A DNA stretch of 53,315 nt, taken from the NCBI GenBank assembly GCA_947258825.1, contig CAMYJX010000007.1, positions 1 to 53,315 on the forward strand. Direction: 5' to 3'. Position numbers and translations under genes: made by a program. This document shows positions 32,421-41,763 of the stretch, piece after piece (position 1 is the first letter of the stretch; each line of letters starts with the position of its first letter). The DNA comes from an uncultured Pseudomonadales bacterium (GTDB taxonomy: Bacteria; Pseudomonadota; Gammaproteobacteria; Pseudomonadales; Azotimanducaceae). The notes beneath the pieces were generated by a model that made no database searches, was not told the origin of the DNA, and saw nothing but the letters and a program-made list of their open reading frames with translations.

Positions 32421-33182
32421 TCAGGGTTTACGGAACAGCAGGGTGAACCGGTCCGTGTTACCGGTTACCGTCTTTCGTCCAACCTCGTAACGCAGCTCGT
32501 CGTCGGCTCGGTAGTGCAGCGTGGAATAGTCTACAAACTCGAAGCCAACGGCCTCGAGTTCCTTGATCATCTGCACCGGATCCATGCGCCGCCAGTTCTC
32601 ATTATTGTCTTCCTGCATGTGCCGGCGGGTGTGGTCCACGACCCCATACAGACCGCCTTTTTTCAACGCGTTGAACACCGCCTCGTTCATCCCGCGACGG
32701 CCGTCATCGGTGAAGTTGTGCAGATTGCGGAAAGTAAGTGCCAGGTCGATATTCTTGACCGGCAGCTTCAGACCTTCCAGCTCAAAACGGCGCGTGCCTT
32801 CCGGCCGCACGAATTCCCCCTCGATCGCCACCACCTCGACGTCTGACAGGCTGCCATCTGCCAACATGGCTTCTACTCGTTGAGTGCCGATAGCGACGAA
32901 AAGCTTGCCGTCATCTGCCAGCACTGGTGCCAGCAGCCTGGTGTACCAGCCACCGCCAGGCAGAAGTTCCAGTACCCGCATGTTGTCCTTCAGACCGAAA
33001 AACTCCAGCGTCTCGACCGGCAGGCGGTTAGCATCCCGGGCTCGCTCGGCTTCGTTGCGGGTATCGCTGGCCATGGCCGCTTCCAGCTTCGATTTCACAT
33101 CCGCGGCGACGGCGGGAGAAAGCGTCGTCAGGGCCAGAAACGCGGCCATAAAGACCGCGGCAAATTTGGAATTTCTACTCAT
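32421..33182 (-). CDS. Exported class I methyltransferase-like protein
   Basis: Begins with a clear Sec signal peptide (KFAAVFMAAFLALTTLSPAVA then A-D, cleavage after about residue 27). The mature part has a Rossmann methyltransferase core: NMRVLELLPGGGWYTRLLAP (motif I), KLFVAIG, a motif IV-like region IDLALTFRNLHNF, and LKKGGLYGVVDH. It matches the COG4798-type predicted methyltransferases, in which motif I has the unusual E-L-x-P-G-G-G-W form. A periplasmic SAM-dependent enzyme is odd because SAM is not known to be plentiful there; it may use another ligand. Function unknown. Confidence 0.8.
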   Translation of the reverse strand: MSRNSKFAAVFMAAFLALTTLSPAVAADVKSKLEAAMASDTRNEAERARDANRLPVETLEFFGLKDNMRVLELLPGGGWYTRLLAPVLADDGKLFVAIGTQRVEAMLADGSLSDVEVVAIEGEFVRPEGTRRFELEGLKLPVKNIDLALTFRNLHNFTDDGRRGMNEAVFNALKKGGLYGVVDHTRRHMQEDNNENWRRMDPVQMIKELEAVGFEFVDYSTLHYRADDELRYEVGRKTVTGNTDRFTLLFRKP

Positions 33183-33245
33183 TGGGTCTTGGTCCTCAAT
33201 TGATAACGGAAATGGGAACAGTAACTTCGGATTTGCAGGAGATTT

Positions 33246-34313
33246 TCAGCGGTTTGGACCGCGGTTCATAGGGTAGGGCTGCCACCGCTCCAGCGGAACC
33301 CGGGGCAATACGGTTGGATTTACGCAGCTCATGGGCCAGCGATTACGCAGCACCAGGGCGACTTCCCGTCCCACCCGACGCCGGGTCTCTGGGCGCATAC
33401 GCGTGGTTGCCGAAGCCACATGGGGGGTAACAATCACATTGGCCATTGTCAGCAGCGGGTTGTCCGGATCCGGCGGCTCCCGCTCCATTACGTCCAGGCC
33501 TGCCGCACCTATCTGCCCCGAAAGCAGCGCGTCGATGAGATCTGCCTCGCGAATGATGGGACCTCGAGCAGTATTCACCACTACCGCGCCGGGACGCATG
33601 CGGGCGAATGCCTCGGCGTCCAACTGGTGGCGGGTCTCTTCATTCAGGGGGGCGTGGACCGACAGGTAGTCGGACCGCTCCAGCAACTCTGAGAAACTGA
33701 CGGGTTCTACGTCGACTTCGCTGATGGCGAGTTCGCTGACGTAGGGGTCATGGGCGATAATGTGGAGTCCGAAACCCCGAGCCCGGCGCGCCACGCAGCG
33801 GGACACGTTGCCGAACGCCAGCAGACCCAGGGTCCGGCCCATGAGTCTGGGAATCTTGTTCAGCACGGGGCGTCCCTGGTGCCAGTCGCCGGTAGCGGAC
33901 ATTTGATCCATCTGCTTGGTTCGCCGCACAGCGGCCAGAAGCAACATCATGGCGTGGTCCGCCACCTCCTCGATGAACACGTCGGGGACGTTGGTGACGA
34001 CGATGCCTGCCTCGGTAGCCGCTGCGATGTCTACCATGTCCACCCCGACGCTGCCGACGCCGATGACGACGCAGTTTTTCAGCCGGCTGATCACGTCGTC
34101 GTTGATGTGCACGCCCCAGCTGGTGATGATGGCGTCGGCGTCAGCGGCCGCGTCACCGAAGGCTGCCGGGGATTGCGCGTCGACTTCCACGATGTCAGCC
34201 AACGGCGCGAGCGCTTCCAGCTCCAGGGCGTAGCGCTCTTCTATGGCCGCCTGGCGCGCGATTGCTGGAAGCTGGACGACCACCGTCTTTTTTTCTGTCT
34301 TGTGTTTAGTCAT
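33246..34313 (-). CDS. D-isomer-specific 2-hydroxyacid dehydrogenase
   Basis: 355 residues with both lobes of the family. The NAD-binding domain has GRTLGLLAFGNVSRCVARRA (GxxxG-variant with Phe-Gly-Asn), followed by VNTARGPIIREADLI with the catalytic Arg, LDVMEREPPD with Glu, and VTPHVASAT with His. It resembles the C-terminal-binding-protein/phosphoglycerate dehydrogenase branch. The start ATG overlaps the stop of the upstream acyl-CoA synthetase (ATGA at 34310-34313), so they are coupled. The pairing hints at catabolism of a hydroxy- or keto-acid and its CoA ester. Confidence 0.88.
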   Translation of the reverse strand: MTKHKTEKKTVVVQLPAIARQAAIEERYALELEALAPLADIVEVDAQSPAAFGDAAADADAIITSWGVHINDDVISRLKNCVVIGVGSVGVDMVDIAAATEAGIVVTNVPDVFIEEVADHAMMLLLAAVRRTKQMDQMSATGDWHQGRPVLNKIPRLMGRTLGLLAFGNVSRCVARRARGFGLHIIAHDPYVSELAISEVDVEPVSFSELLERSDYLSVHAPLNEETRHQLDAEAFARMRPGAVVVNTARGPIIREADLIDALLSGQIGAAGLDVMEREPPDPDNPLLTMANVIVTPHVASATTRMRPETRRRVGREVALVLRNRWPMSCVNPTVLPRVPLERWQPYPMNRGPNR

Positions 34314-36037
34314 GGATCTTCCGCTGATGCCGGTGGATGGGCTGCCTGTTGGGCTTTCTGCCGGCCAATGGCGGCATCCCGCAGGCCCCGCTTGTAGATC
34401 TTGCCGGAAGCGATTCGTGGCAGCTGCTCATCCTGTATCCAGACCCGTTCGGGCACTTTGAAACGGGCAAGCAGGGTTGCTACGTGGGCCTTGATCTCCT
34501 CGGCCTGCAGGCTCGCCCCTGGTTTGCGCATCACGACGGCCGTCAGGACTTCTCCCCAATGCTCGTCCGGCAGGCCGAATACCGCACATTCGGATACAGC
34601 CTGATGCTCGTAAATGGCCGCCTCGACTTCCTGGCAGCCGATGTTTTCGCCGCCACGGATGACCATGTCCTTGGCTCGGTCGGTAATGAACACATAGTCC
34701 TCGAGGTCCATGTGGCCTAAGTCGCCAGTGTGTACCCAACCGTCGGTAAGAGTGGACGCAGTCGCTTCCGGCTTGTTCCAGTAGCTGCGAAAGTTCATGG
34801 GACCGCGAATCCAGATCTCGCCCGTCTCTCCGCGAGGCAGTTCGATGCCTGCCTCGTCGACGATTTTTACCTGCACGAGAGGCGGCGTAGGCCGGCCGCA
34901 GCTGCGTGGTCGTTCCAGCAGCGCTGGGCCGGAAATCGTTGTGCCCAGGCCGTTGGTTTCGGTCATTCCGTAGCCGGTACCAGCGGCACCGGCGGGCATT
35001 TTCTCGTCTATCTGCCGCGCATGCTCGGGCGCCATGGCCGACCCGCCGCCACCCATGGAAATCAGCGATGAGGTGTCCGTGTTGCTGAAGTTCGGCGACT
35101 GGATGAGTTCCCAGGACATGGTTGGCACGCCATTGAACGCGGTGATCTTTTCCTGCTCGATCAGGCGCAGCGCCGCTTCCGGGTCCCATTTGTACATGCC
35201 GACCAGCTTGCGGCCCTGGCGGAAAGAGCTCAGCAGCTGCACGTTCAGCCCGGCCACGTGGAAAAGAGGCACCGAGAGCAGCATGGCCGGTACGACGTCG
35301 GCGGCTGCCAGAGCGGGAAACAGCTCTGCGGCAATGGCCGCCGCACATTCCCAGCCCAGCAGAGCATGGATAATGGCCCGATGCGACGACAGCACCCCTT
35401 TGGGGTGCGAGGTCGAGCCCGAGGTATAGAGGATCAGCGCGTTAGCATCTGCGCTCACCGGCAGATCGGGCATTACCCGATCGGTTGCGTCCAGGAAGGC
35501 ATCCCAGTGAGGCCAGCCATTGGTGTCACAGCGTACGGTAACCAGCTCAAGAGACAGTTCCCGAGCGAAGGGGGATACCCGTTCCAGCCGCTCGCGGTCG
35601 ACGAACAACCAGTTCAGACCGCTGTCCTCGATACCGTAGCGCAGCTCCTCCGCAGACCACCAGGCGTTCATCGCCACGGCCACGGCGCCGATGCTGGTGA
35701 TGCCCATGAAAGCAAAGATCCACTCAGGGTAGTTGCGCAGGGCGATCCCGACCCGGTCGCCGGGTTGGACGCCTTCGCGGCGCAGCGCGTTGGCTACCCG
35801 TCCGGCATGTTCCCATACCTGCCGGTAGCTGTAGCGCTCTTCCTGAAACACGTAGCAGTCGCGGTCGGCATATTGCAGGCCGCAGGCATAAAGCGCACGC
35901 AGGTTGGTCGGGGCATTCTTGAACACGCCAAACCGAACGCCGTCTATGGCAGTTTCTACCAGCTCGTAGGGCATGCCGGGACCGGTGATACGCTTGGTCA
36001 GCGAATGGATATCCGCCGCTGGAATCTGCTCAGCCAA
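34310..36037 (-). CDS. AMP-dependent acyl-CoA synthetase/ligase
   Basis: ANL-superfamily enzyme activating a carboxylic acid to its CoA ester through an acyl-adenylate. The P-loop-like motif is LILYTSGSTSHPKGV. Others are GYGMTETNGLG (A5), GWVHTGDLGHMD (A7), ITDRAKDMVIRGGENIG (A8 hinge) and the catalytic Lys near the C-terminus in PRIASGKIYKRGLR. Start choice: the frame is open to 36121, but the family N-terminus (MPYELVETAIDGVRFGVFKN) suggests TTG at 36037, preceded by GGGGGA; the upstream 28 residues are Arg-rich and look non-coding. Divergent from the aldolase gene, with about 105 bp between. Confidence 0.87.
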   Translation of the reverse strand: MAEQIPAADIHSLTKRITGPGMPYELVETAIDGVRFGVFKNAPTNLRALYACGLQYADRDCYVFQEERYSYRQVWEHAGRVANALRREGVQPGDRVGIALRNYPEWIFAFMGITSIGAVAVAMNAWWSAEELRYGIEDSGLNWLFVDRERLERVSPFARELSLELVTVRCDTNGWPHWDAFLDATDRVMPDLPVSADANALILYTSGSTSHPKGVLSSHRAIIHALLGWECAAAIAAELFPALAAADVVPAMLLSVPLFHVAGLNVQLLSSFRQGRKLVGMYKWDPEAALRLIEQEKITAFNGVPTMSWELIQSPNFSNTDTSSLISMGGGGSAMAPEHARQIDEKMPAGAAGTGYGMTETNGLGTTISGPALLERPRSCGRPTPPLVQVKIVDEAGIELPRGETGEIWIRGPMNFRSYWNKPEATASTLTDGWVHTGDLGHMDLEDYVFITDRAKDMVIRGGENIGCQEVEAAIYEHQAVSECAVFGLPDEHWGEVLTAVVMRKPGASLQAEEIKAHVATLLARFKVPERVWIQDEQLPRIASGKIYKRGLRDAAIGRQKAQQAAHPPASAEDP

Positions 36038-36141
36038 TCCGTCCCCCGGTTTGCGTCTGCACAGGATTCTCGCACGCGGTATCCTAACTGTCAGCACGGA
36101 GCTACCATCCTGTTTCATCAAGCGGTTAGGGAGACGGTGGC

Positions 36142-36933
36142 ATGCGGGAAAACAGCGCGTTGCGTATCTGGCGTGAAGGTGGGCAGACCGTGGGCTGCTG
36201 GCTTTCTCTTGGCAATGCCTACACGGCAGAGTCTCTGGCCCAGCTGGGATTCGACTGGGTCTGCATCGATCTGCAGCACGGTCTGGTGGACTACCAGGAT
36301 CTTACCTACATGCTGCCGGCCATTTCCCGGAGCGCCGCCACGCCGCTGGTGCGAGTGCCCTGGAACGAACCTTACGAGATCATGAAGGCACTGGACGCCG
36401 GCGCTTATGGCGTCATCGTGCCGATGGTCAACAACAGGGTCGAGGCTGCCAGGGCCGTCGCCGCGTGCCGCTATCCGCCCGACGGCAATCGTTCTTTCGG
36501 GCCTATCCGGGCTGCCCTTTACGGGGGACGCGGCTACGCGGCCGAGGCCAATGGGCAGATCGCCTGCATTGCCATGATCGAAACCCGGGAGGGAATCGAC
36601 AATCTGCAGGAAATCGTCACCACGCCAGGTTTGGATGGGGTTTACATCGGGCCTGCCGACCTGGGTTTGGCGTTGGGTTTGCCGCCCGTGGGCGATACGG
36701 ATGACCCCGAGCACGCGGCCGTGGTGCAGCAGATAGCGGACGCCTGCCGCAGCGCAGGGATCGCGGTAGGCATTCACACGTCCAGCTTGGCTTACACGCA
36801 ACGCTTTCTTTCCCGGGGCTTCAACATCGTAACCCTGGGCAGCGATGCGGGGTTCATGATGCGGGCGGCGGCTCGAGACCTGGCGGCCGCGCGCGGCGGT
36901 GCAGAGAAGGAGAGGGAAAAAACCGGCTACTGA
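36142..36933 (+). CDS. HpcH/HpaI-family class II aldolase
   Basis: A metal-dependent aldolase of the 4-hydroxy-2-oxoheptanedioate/2-dehydro-3-deoxyglucarate type, 263 residues. Visible motifs: GCWLSLGNAYTAESLAQLGF, DWVCIDLQHGL, VRVPWNEP with the catalytic Arg region, GAYGVIVPMVNN, metal-binding Glu in AMIETREGIDN and Asp in GVYIGPADLGLALG. It cleaves or forms C-C bonds between pyruvate and aldehydes. GGGAG precedes the ATG. The divergent acyl-CoA synthetase and 2-hydroxyacid dehydrogenase may act in the same catabolic route. Confidence 0.88.
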   Translation: MRENSALRIWREGGQTVGCWLSLGNAYTAESLAQLGFDWVCIDLQHGLVDYQDLTYMLPAISRSAATPLVRVPWNEPYEIMKALDAGAYGVIVPMVNNRVEAARAVAACRYPPDGNRSFGPIRAALYGGRGYAAEANGQIACIAMIETREGIDNLQEIVTTPGLDGVYIGPADLGLALGLPPVGDTDDPEHAAVVQQIADACRSAGIAVGIHTSSLAYTQRFLSRGFNIVTLGSDAGFMMRAAARDLAAARGGAEKEREKTGY

Positions 36934-36969
36934 TGCTGCGGTCCGGATTCAGCCGGGGCACAACCGCCT

Positions 36970-36997
36970 GCCGGCCAGGGGAATCATCCCAGCCGGC
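36970..36997. terminator. Bidirectional hairpin between convergent genes
   Basis: GCCGGC (36970-36975) pairs with GCCGGC (36992-36997), and GGG pairs with CCC inside. It lies between the aldolase stop and the hybrid kinase stop. No T-tract on either strand, so termination strength is uncertain. Confidence 0.4.
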
Positions 36998-37000
36998 CGG

Positions 37001-39367
37001 TCAGCCGGTCAGCTCGGGCTTCACCCTGGTCGTTGCGCCCGGCCGGGCAGCGAAGAGCTTCCGCACGGTGTCCACCAGCTCGTCGATGCGGAAGGGTTTC
37101 TTCAGGACCTGATTGATTCCCAACGCCTGCAGCTTCTGCAGGTCCTCGTCGCGGGTATAACCGGTTATCAGGGCGATGGGCAGCTGTGGCAGCAGCTGTC
37201 GAGCCCGCTCGGTCAGCTCGGCGCCGGTAAGGGTGGGCATGGCCTGATCGGTGAGCAGCGCGGCGATCTGCTCACCGTGTTCTTCGAGGTACTGCAACGC
37301 CGCGGGGCTCTCGTTGAAGACGATCACGTCGAAGCCGCCGTCGCGGAGAACTTCTCCCATGTAGTTGCCCACGGACACTTCGTCGTCTACTACAACGACT
37401 CGTCCGCCGGTGGTCTCACCCATCGTGGGCGCCGCCGATCCGGCGGTGGCGGTTGATCGGACCACCGGTAAGTGAACCTCGAAGGTGGTGCCTCCGCCGG
37501 GATTCGAGCTCACGGTGACGTGTCCGTTGTACTCGTGGATGAGGTTGTTTATCAGCCACAGGCCGATGCCCGTGCCTTTACCGGGCTCGCGGGTGGTGAA
37601 GTACATCTCGAAGATTCTGCCGCGTACCGCTTCGGATATCCCGTGCCCGGTATCGCTGACCGACAGCACGATGTGAGGTTCCGTCAGAGACTTACCGCAA
37701 GCTGCGCAGGGGTCCTTTTGCCGGTTCTGGTGTGCTTGCACCCGAATGCGACCCTCGCCTTCAATCGCGTCCCGGGCATTGACCAGCAGGTTGATGATGA
37801 TCTGTTGCAGTTGCACGGGATCGGCGTAAACCATCGGCAGCCCTTCGGCAAACTCGGTCTGAACATCAATATTGCTGGGAATCGCGGCTCGCAGCATGCG
37901 TGACACATCGCTGATCGCCTCGCTCAGATCCACCGGCTGGGGGTCGCCGCGATTGGCGCGGGTGAAGGTCAGCATCTGAGAGATTAGATCTCTGGCGCGA
38001 TGTCCTGCCGTGACCACCTCTCCAAGATAGCTGTCGACCATCTCCTCGGAGATACGCTTTCGCGAGCTCTGAACCAGCTCCGTGTAGCCGATAATGCTGG
38101 CGAGAATGTTGTTGAAATCGTGGGCGATGCCACCCGCCAGCTGGCCGATGGCTTCCATCTTGCTGGCCTGCTGCAGCTGGTTCTGCAGGTTCAAGCGGTC
38201 CCGTTCCGCACGCCGCTCGTCCGTCCGATCCCGCAGGGTTGCCAGCACGCAAGGTTCGTCGTCCAGGCTCAGGGCCCGGGCATTGAGTTCGAAGTATCGC
38301 GGACCGTCGGGCGCTTCCCTGAGCACCGTCATGGTGAACCGATCGGGTGAGCTCTCCAGGCCCGCCATGAATTCGGATCTCTCCTCTGGATTTGCAAACA
38401 CGAAAGCGTCCGTTTCAGCTTCCGCTGCATCCAGCTCATGCTGCACGTCACGCAAGCGGGCATTGGTCTCCATCAGTCGGCCATCGTGCATGCGTGCGAT
38501 ATAGACGGCGTCCGGGCTGTTCATGAACAGCCCCTGAAATTTCCGGCGGTTCTGCTCCAGCTCACGGGCAATGCGCCTGGATTCGGTAACGTCTCGCAGC
38601 ACGCCGTAGGTGCCGGTAAATCGGCCGGTTTGCGCCTCAGTGCGCTGTTCGTAAAGGCCGGTGGCTGAAACCTCGAAGATTCGAGGCTGCTCGCCAGCCC
38701 GGAGATAATCAAATTCGTAGTTGCGGGTGGCGCGCTCGCCGGTACGGCGTTCGTTGAAGCGATGGCTCAGCTCGCGACTCAGCTTGTCGCCGAGGACCTC
38801 GGACCAGAGCCGTCCGCCCACGTCCTCGGGGGAGCGGGCAAAGAAGTCCCGGAGCCGATGATTCGCAAAGCTGAAACGACCCTCTGGATCCAACATGTAG
38901 ATCAGATCGGGTGAAGCATCTACCAGGAAGGAGTGCAGCTTGTGATCCGCCTCCGCCTGAGCCGCCATGGTCCGGTTCTCGTCCTCCAGCTTGCAGCGGG
39001 CTGCCGCGTTGGCCACGCTGGTAATCAGCTGCTGAGGGTTGTAGGGCTTGGGCACAAAGTCATAAGCACCAAGGCGCAGGATGGGAGTTACCGTGGTTAC
39101 GGAGGATTCCCCCGATACGACAATCGTCTTGATGTCGAGTTGTTGGCTTGCCAGAAACTCGAGGACGTCGAGCCCGGTAATTCCCGGCATGTTCAGATCG
39201 AGAATAAGCAGCCGGTATCGACCCGTTCGGAGCTGTTCAAAGGCTGTGACAGGGCTGGACAGCGTGTCCGCATCGTAGCCGTTCGCTTTCAGCAGAACGC
39301 TGACGCTGGTGCCGTGTGCCGCATCGTCGTCGAGGATGAGTATCCTTGGGTCAGCCTGCTCGGTCAT
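37001..39367 (-). CDS. Hybrid sensor histidine kinase (REC-PAS-PAS-HisKA-HATPase-REC)
   Basis: 788-residue cytoplasmic hybrid kinase. N-terminal receiver with phospho-acceptor Asp57 (LLILDLNMPG); two PAS-like sensor domains (about 140-265 and 275-395); H-box GGIAHDFNNILASIIGY with His416; ATPase with INLLVNARDAIEG (N box), SDTGHGI and GTGIGLWLI; C-terminal receiver with Asp707 (ALLTDQAMP). A short insertion in the ATPase domain carries a CxxC pair (DPCAACGKS, Cys554/Cys557), which could be redox- or metal-sensitive. No membrane segments. The output partner is not in the window. It is monocistronic here and its promoter must lie in the 39.4-39.5 kb gap. Confidence 0.92.
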   Translation of the reverse strand: MTEQADPRILILDDDAAHGTSVSVLLKANGYDADTLSSPVTAFEQLRTGRYRLLILDLNMPGITGLDVLEFLASQQLDIKTIVVSGESSVTTVTPILRLGAYDFVPKPYNPQQLITSVANAAARCKLEDENRTMAAQAEADHKLHSFLVDASPDLIYMLDPEGRFSFANHRLRDFFARSPEDVGGRLWSEVLGDKLSRELSHRFNERRTGERATRNYEFDYLRAGEQPRIFEVSATGLYEQRTEAQTGRFTGTYGVLRDVTESRRIARELEQNRRKFQGLFMNSPDAVYIARMHDGRLMETNARLRDVQHELDAAEAETDAFVFANPEERSEFMAGLESSPDRFTMTVLREAPDGPRYFELNARALSLDDEPCVLATLRDRTDERRAERDRLNLQNQLQQASKMEAIGQLAGGIAHDFNNILASIIGYTELVQSSRKRISEEMVDSYLGEVVTAGHRARDLISQMLTFTRANRGDPQPVDLSEAISDVSRMLRAAIPSNIDVQTEFAEGLPMVYADPVQLQQIIINLLVNARDAIEGEGRIRVQAHQNRQKDPCAACGKSLTEPHIVLSVSDTGHGISEAVRGRIFEMYFTTREPGKGTGIGLWLINNLIHEYNGHVTVSSNPGGGTTFEVHLPVVRSTATAGSAAPTMGETTGGRVVVVDDEVSVGNYMGEVLRDGGFDVIVFNESPAALQYLEEHGEQIAALLTDQAMPTLTGAELTERARQLLPQLPIALITGYTRDEDLQKLQALGINQVLKKPFRIDELVDTVRKLFAARPGATTRVKPELTG

Positions 39368-39469
39368 GCTGGCGCGGTCATCCTGGCGAGTGTGGCATCC
39401 GTGAAGATTTGCCGCATACTATCACAAGCATTCAGTGTTAAACGGCTCCCACAGCCAATGGAGCTTGCA

Positions 39470-39502
39470 TTGAATTCGGATTGAATTCGGATTGAACTTG
39501 GA
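39470..39502 (+). repeat. Three 11-bp direct repeats upstream of the crotonase gene
   Basis: TTGAATTCGGA at 39470-39480 and 39481-39491, then TTGAACTTGGA at 39492-39502. The 11-bp period is close to one helical turn, so a protein could contact all three on one face. The array ends 18 bp before the GTG start and lies between divergent genes. Confidence 0.7.
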
Positions 39503-39520
39503 TTTAGCAGGGGAGGTAAC

Positions 39521-40330
39521 GTGAAGTTTGAGCAGATTTTATTCGACATCAGGGACGGGGTCGGCGTGCTGACGCTGAACCGTCCGAACCGCCTCAATGC
39601 CTGGACATACCAGATGAGCGCCGAGCTCACTGAAGCCATCGAAAGCTGCAACGAGGATGACGACGTAGGCGCGATGGTGATTACCGGCGCCGGACGTGGC
39701 TTCTGCGCGGGAGCCGACATTGGTGATACCTTCCAGGCACGCCTGGACGGCAACGGATCAGAGCGAACCGAGCGCGACCCGGGTGACTGGGTGGGCCTGT
39801 TGAGACGATCGAAACCCATCATCGCCGCGGTCAACGGTGCGAGCGTCGGCGTAGGGGCAACAATGATATTGCCCTGCGACGTGATCATGGCGTCGGAAGA
39901 AGCAAAATTTGCCATGGGGTTCATCAAGATGGGCCTGGTGCCGGAACTTGCCAGCTCGCATTTCTTGGCGCAGCGAATGGGCTTCGGCAGGGCCAGCGAA
40001 ATGTGCCTGACCGGAAAGATCTACCCTGCACGAGAAGCCCATGAGATGGGCCTGGTAGATCATCTGATTCCACACACGCAGCTCATGGAAGAAGCGCTGA
40101 AGCTGGCGGGAACCATTGCTGCCAATCCATCACCGCAGCTGCGCTGGATCAAGCAGCTGCTCAATGAGAACGCCTGCGAGACCGACCTTTCCGCGGTTCA
40201 GAAGCGCGAGCTGGCGCTGCTTCAGGAAGCTTACGGGACGCCGGAACACAAAGAGGCGGTTGCCGCGTTTCTCGACAAGCGAACCCCCGACTATCGGGCA
40301 GCGCGCGCCAGGGCAGCCGACGAGGGTTGA
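39521..40330 (+). CDS. Enoyl-CoA hydratase/isomerase (crotonase)
   Basis: 269 residues of the crotonase superfamily. GVGVLTLNRPNRLNAW, the oxyanion-hole GAGRGFCAGADI, and PIIAAVNGASVGVGATMIL are clear. The acid-base region GFIKMGLVPELASSHFLAQ contains one candidate catalytic Glu; the position of the first (the E144 equivalent, in KFAMGF) is not Glu, so it may be an isomerase or another crotonase activity. The GTG start has AGGGGAGG 6-7 nt upstream. Its stop overlaps the rmuC start as TGATG, so the two are coupled. Confidence 0.9.
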   Translation: MKFEQILFDIRDGVGVLTLNRPNRLNAWTYQMSAELTEAIESCNEDDDVGAMVITGAGRGFCAGADIGDTFQARLDGNGSERTERDPGDWVGLLRRSKPIIAAVNGASVGVGATMILPCDVIMASEEAKFAMGFIKMGLVPELASSHFLAQRMGFGRASEMCLTGKIYPAREAHEMGLVDHLIPHTQLMEEALKLAGTIAANPSPQLRWIKQLLNENACETDLSAVQKRELALLQEAYGTPEHKEAVAAFLDKRTPDYRAARARAADEG

Positions 40331-41763
40331 TGGGCGAAGGCCAGATCAGGGCTCTGATCGCCTTCGTCGACTGGCCCCTGGTAGCCGCTTTCAGCGCCGG
40401 ATTGCTGCTCGCGAGCCTGGTCTGGGCCTGGCGTCTCAGAGTCCGGGTTGCGGCGGCAAGGACGTTGACGGCCGCGACAGCCGACGAGCAGCATCAGCTG
40501 GAACGGCAGCTTCTCGAGCAACGACTGGTCGAAGCGCAAAGACGGCATGCCGAGAAGGCGGATGCGCTGAGCCGGCTGGAGGTCAGGCTGCAGGTGCTCG
40601 GCGAGCAGCTGACTCAGCAACAGGATGCCCTGGCGGCAAGCGCGACGACCATTGGCCAGCATCAGGCTGCGGAAGCGGCGCTTAAGGTCCGCCTGGAGGA
40701 AACCCAGAAGGCCTTTGCTGAAAAAGAGGCTCTGTTCATCAAGAGCGGTGAGTCGCTGAAGCAGGAGTTCGAGCTGCTGGCCAACCGGATCTTCGAGCGT
40801 CAGGGCGAGCAGAACCAGGCCCGGCTTGCGACGGTGCTCACCCCGTTCAAAGATCAGCTGAGCGACTTTGGCAAGCGCGTTGAGACGGTGTACACAACCG
40901 AAACCAAAGACCGTGCTTCGCTGCTGACCGAGGTTCGCAACCTGCAGAAGGCAAGCGACCGGATCAACCGGGAGGCGGAAAATCTGACCAAGGCCTTGAA
41001 GGGCGACGTCAAAGCCCAGGGCAATTGGGGCGAGCTGGTGCTCGAGCGGGTGCTGGAAGGATCCGGGTTGCGGCTGGATCACGAGTACTTTCTGCAGCAG
41101 GCCCGCCGGGATGGCGATGGCAGCCTGAAGCGCCCGGACGTTCTCATACGGCTACCGGACGACAAGGACGTGGTGGTAGACGCAAAGCTGTCGCTGCTGG
41201 CTTACGAGCAGGCGCTGGCAACGGAGGAAGAAGCTGTCAGGCTAGGGGCCATGCGAGCCCATGTCGCCAGCGTCAGGGCCCACGTCAGGCGGCTCGCAGA
41301 GCAGGATTACGACCAGCTGGACGAGCTGCGGTCCCTAGATTTCGTTCTGTTGTTCGTGCCCATCGAAGCCGCATTCAGCATGGCCATGGAGCAGGATTCG
41401 AAGCTCTTCAGCGAAGCTTTCGACAGACGTATCGTCATCGTCAGCCCAACCACCCTGATGATGACCTTGCGCATCATTCATAACGTCTGGCGTTACGAGA
41501 AGCAGAATCGCAACGCCCAGGAGATCGCGCGCCGCGCCGGCGCGCTTTACGACAAGCTTCGAGGGTTCGTAGGCGACATGGAAAATCTCGGCCGGCAGCT
41601 GCAGACGGCGGAGAAGAGCTATGAGGCCGCGTTTACCAAGCTGTCGGCAGGAAAGGGCAACCTCATCCGCCAGGTGGAGCAATTTCGCGAGCTGGGTGCG
41701 CCCGTGAAGAAGCCGCTGCCGAAAACTTTAGTAGAAGACGCGGCCGCCGAGGACGAGCCTTAG
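40330..41763 (+). CDS. rmuC: DNA recombination protein RmuC
   Basis: RmuC is a predicted PD-(D/E)XK-fold nuclease that limits DNA inversions. One N-terminal membrane segment (PLVAAFSAGLLLASLVWAWR) is followed by a long Gln/Glu/Arg coiled coil (about residues 55-190). The RmuC domain then follows: GNWGELVLERVLEGSGL, RPDVLIRLPDDKDVVVDAKL (Asp and Asp-x-Lys of the nuclease fold), FVPIEAAFSMAM and LMMTLRIIHNVWRYEKQ. Start ATG 40330 overlaps the upstream stop. The pairing of rmuC with a crotonase gene is probably just operon proximity. Confidence 0.93.
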   Translation: MGEGQIRALIAFVDWPLVAAFSAGLLLASLVWAWRLRVRVAAARTLTAATADEQHQLERQLLEQRLVEAQRRHAEKADALSRLEVRLQVLGEQLTQQQDALAASATTIGQHQAAEAALKVRLEETQKAFAEKEALFIKSGESLKQEFELLANRIFERQGEQNQARLATVLTPFKDQLSDFGKRVETVYTTETKDRASLLTEVRNLQKASDRINREAENLTKALKGDVKAQGNWGELVLERVLEGSGLRLDHEYFLQQARRDGDGSLKRPDVLIRLPDDKDVVVDAKLSLLAYEQALATEEEAVRLGAMRAHVASVRAHVRRLAEQDYDQLDELRSLDFVLLFVPIEAAFSMAMEQDSKLFSEAFDRRIVIVSPTTLMMTLRIIHNVWRYEKQNRNAQEIARRAGALYDKLRGFVGDMENLGRQLQTAEKSYEAAFTKLSAGKGNLIRQVEQFRELGAPVKKPLPKTLVEDAAAEDEP

